A stretch of DNA of 44,799 bases from a virus: IMG/VR virus record IMGVR_UViG_3300009374_000868, positions 1 to 44,799 of that record, one strand, 5' to 3'. The translations under genes were made by a program, and so were the position numbers. Positions 43,376 through 44,799 of the stretch are shown here, one piece after another. Every line of letters starts with the position of its first letter. The stretch's first letter is position 1. The notes beneath the pieces were generated by a model. The model saw only the letters and a program-made list of their open reading frames with translations, did not search any database and had not been told where the DNA came from.

Positions 43376-43693
43376 ATGACCAAGCAGCGAGACAATCCAT
43401 CGAACAACACGTATCTGGCACTTATTGAACAGGTACAGACGGACCTGAGTGATATCAAGGAAGATATCAGGGAGATTCGTTCGGGCAGTAAAACCGACAG
43501 AAAAGAACTGTGGAGTGCCCTCAAAGCCCTGCACGAATCAATCGTTGGAAATGGAAAGGATGGTCTATTAGTAAAAGTGGACCGCAATACCAATTTCCGG
43601 AAAACGCTAACTCGTCTTCTCTGGGCTCTATTTACGCCGTTGTACGGTGGATTGATTGTGCTGCTAATTAAAACACTATTCTTTAACAATTGA
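43376..43693 (+). CDS. Holin-like protein with coiled coil and C-terminal membrane helix
   Basis: 105 aa from ATG 43376, one base after the fibre stop. The layout matches the XhlA-like family: a charged helical region (LIEQVQTDLSDIKEDIREIRSGSKTDRKELW), then DRNTNFRKTLTRLLW and one hydrophobic helix (ALFTPLYGGLIVLLIKTLFF) near the C-terminus. It may form the membrane lesion that lets the M15 peptidase act. A tail-associated membrane protein is the alternative. Confidence 0.6.
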   Translation: MTKQRDNPSNNTYLALIEQVQTDLSDIKEDIREIRSGSKTDRKELWSALKALHESIVGNGKDGLLVKVDRNTNFRKTLTRLLWALFTPLYGGLIVLLIKTLFFNN

Positions 43694-43701
43694 GGTTAAC
43701 A

Positions 43702-44109
43702 ATGAGTGAAAATACAAGTGACCGTATAGGTGACATTACAAGTAAAAATCCATATTTAGACCAGATTCTTGCCGAAATGGAAACTGTGGGAAAGGACTGG
43801 AAGGAGCTGTTTTCCGGTAAGATTCATATTCGGGAAGTGTTCAATTTGGTTTCTTCTCTGGTGAAGACTGCAGAGTCGATTATTACTGCACCGAGTTCTG
43901 GTGAATCGAAACATCAGTTGGTGCAGGAAGCGTTTGATTATTTCGATAAGAAATACAAAATCATCGACCGCATTGATGACCTGATACCACTCCCCTTCTT
44001 TTTGGAGCCGTTTGATGGACCTTTCTTGAGGAAATTGGTTGATTTCCTTATCGGACAGGCAGTGTCTGCATTTAATACAACAATTTGGGCGAAGCCGACT
44101 TCAACTTAG
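43702..44109 (+). CDS. Hypothetical protein at the end of the late operon
   Basis: 135 aa from ATG 43702 with GAGG upstream; the frame is open to a TTG at 43690. The protein is helical, with LFSGKIHIREVFNLVSSLVKTAE, then YFDKKYKIIDRIDDLIPLPFFLEPFDGP and FLRKLVDFLIGQAVSAFN, which is mildly hydrophobic at the end. No domain was recognised. It may be a partner of the holin-like gene. A strong terminator follows. Confidence 0.7.
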   Translation: MSENTSDRIGDITSKNPYLDQILAEMETVGKDWKELFSGKIHIREVFNLVSSLVKTAESIITAPSSGESKHQLVQEAFDYFDKKYKIIDRIDDLIPLPFFLEPFDGPFLRKLVDFLIGQAVSAFNTTIWAKPTST

Positions 44110-44137
44110 CAGCCACCATTATATTGCCTTCAAATTT

Positions 44138-44172
44138 GAGGAATCGTGAGAGCGGTTCCTCTTCTTTTTTTT
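44138..44172 (+). terminator. Rho-independent terminator of the late operon
   Basis: GAGGAATCG and CGGTTCCTC pair as a nine-base stem (one U-G) around a six-base loop (TGAGAG), followed by a TTCTTTTTTTT run. It lies 29 nt after the last structural gene. Confidence 0.87.
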
Positions 44173-44280
44173 GTTTCTGCGTTAAGTTCTTCAACATGCC
44201 TTGATTATAGTCCCCCACCTCTTAAATTCGTCCTGCCATTAAGTAAAGGCATAACAACAAATTAAATCTTGGAGAGTACC

Positions 44281-44799
44281 ATGAGTACTGAGAAAAAACA
44301 ATTAGGTGACAGAGTTCTGATCACCGCTGGTCCCAACAAAGATAAACTTGGGAAACTGGTCGAAAAGAAACGCGGTGGCTGGGTTGTTGAATTGGACGAC
44401 GGGCAGAGAGTCTCCGTATCCTTCCCCATGATTGCTGTGGTGAGGTCGGTTTCTGAAATGGAGAATGAGGGTACAAATGAATCCACAGAGGAGCAGACTG
44501 AAGATACGGCAAATGAAGAGGAATCAAGTGATCAATCTGTTGCCTCCGAGACCACCAATTCTGAGCAGGATATCACTCAATTGTCCGTGAAGCAGCTTCA
44601 GGAACTGGTAAAGCAGCGTGGCATCGGTATCGCACGTACAAAGTCCGATTTCTTAAGGATTATCAAGGAGAAGAATCCGGATGAGGATTTGGATCAACTT
44701 GTTGGCAAAGTACTGTTCAATCGGGTGAAAGAACTTCACATATCGAGACTGCGCAACAAGCAGGACTTGATTAATCTATTAAACAACGACGAGAGATGA
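44281..44799 (+). CDS. KOW-like plus SAP-like protein
   Basis: 172 aa from ATG 44281 (GGAGAG 5 nt upstream); TGA is at the very end of the window. The N-terminal part (GDRVLITAGPNKDKLGKLVEKKRGGWVVELDDGQ) resembles a KOW/SH3-like motif. A long acidic, low-complexity linker follows (about 60-100; Glu, Thr, Ser). The C-terminal 70 residues are two SAP-like helical motifs: LSVKQLQELVKQRGIGIARTK and VKELHISRLRNKQDLINLL. These match, in order, the first two motifs in the giant head protein (14030-17488). The gene stands behind the terminator in its own unit. A nucleic-acid-binding role is likely; the partner is unknown. Confidence 0.7.
   Translation: MSTEKKQLGDRVLITAGPNKDKLGKLVEKKRGGWVVELDDGQRVSVSFPMIAVVRSVSEMENEGTNESTEEQTEDTANEEESSDQSVASETTNSEQDITQLSVKQLQELVKQRGIGIARTKSDFLRIIKEKNPDEDLDQLVGKVLFNRVKELHISRLRNKQDLINLLNNDER

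Noticed and set aside
43138-43689. Minus-strand ORF of 183 codons across the fibre and holin-like genes
   Set aside because: Antisense to two well-supported genes, with no domain.

Overview
The window looks like most of the genome of a temperate, contractile-tailed (myovirus-like) bacteriophage, either integrated or free. The evidence is a nearly complete late-gene set on the + strand (TerS, TerL, portal, MuF-like head protein, prohead protease/scaffold, decoration protein, major capsid, connectors, sheath, tube, frameshifted tail chaperone, tape measure, baseplate hub/spike/wedge/J/I, fibres) together with a tyrosine recombinase. No rRNA, tRNA, CRISPR array or clear host housekeeping gene was seen, so the host is undetermined. 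Start codons include several TTG and GTG, and many genes are coupled by 1-10 nt overlaps.

Layout. 1-5855 is the replication module: a 5'-truncated RecD2-type helicase, an NrS-1-type primase-polymerase/helicase, an origin-like array of 12 copies of an 11-bp motif in both orientations, and an unknown gene. 5936-6508 is a probable small terminase. 6622-9532 is an accessory and lysogeny block: a minus-strand DUF4143 AAA+ ATPase, two tiny + strand ORFs, and a minus-strand integrase with a coupled 78-aa gene. 9638-17488 is packaging and head: TerL, an M15 peptidase, the portal, MuF and a huge multidomain protein. 17488-20158 holds four accessory genes, including an HTH protein and an AT-rich minus-strand membrane protein. 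20426-25230 is capsid formation, led by a very unusual single ORF that joins two D12-class DNA methyltransferase domains to a prohead protease and scaffold. 25241-33685 covers connectors and tail, including a canonical A AAA AAG slippery site. 33682-35301 is a minus-strand three-gene cassette (amidoligase, gamma-glutamylcyclotransferase-like protein, small acidic protein) inserted into the tail operon. 35462-43374 is baseplate and fibres. 43376-44109 holds a holin-like protein and an unknown gene, ended by a strong terminator. 44281-44799 is a KOW plus SAP-like protein.

The most interesting points are as follows. (i) The methyltransferase-methyltransferase-protease-scaffold fusion suggests DNA methyltransferases that are built into the prohead, possibly released by proteolysis and delivered with the DNA. 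(ii) The 1152-aa protein after MuF has three SAP-like motifs, a HipA/PI-kinase-like active-site signature and an ADP-ribosyltransferase-like C-terminus, the architecture expected of an injected 'polyvalent' protein. Its SAP-like pair recurs in the last gene of the window. (iii) The iteron field lies next to a prim-pol gene. (iv) An amidoligase/GGCT peptide-modification cassette interrupts the tail operon. All functional roles are inferred from motifs read by eye; no database search was run.
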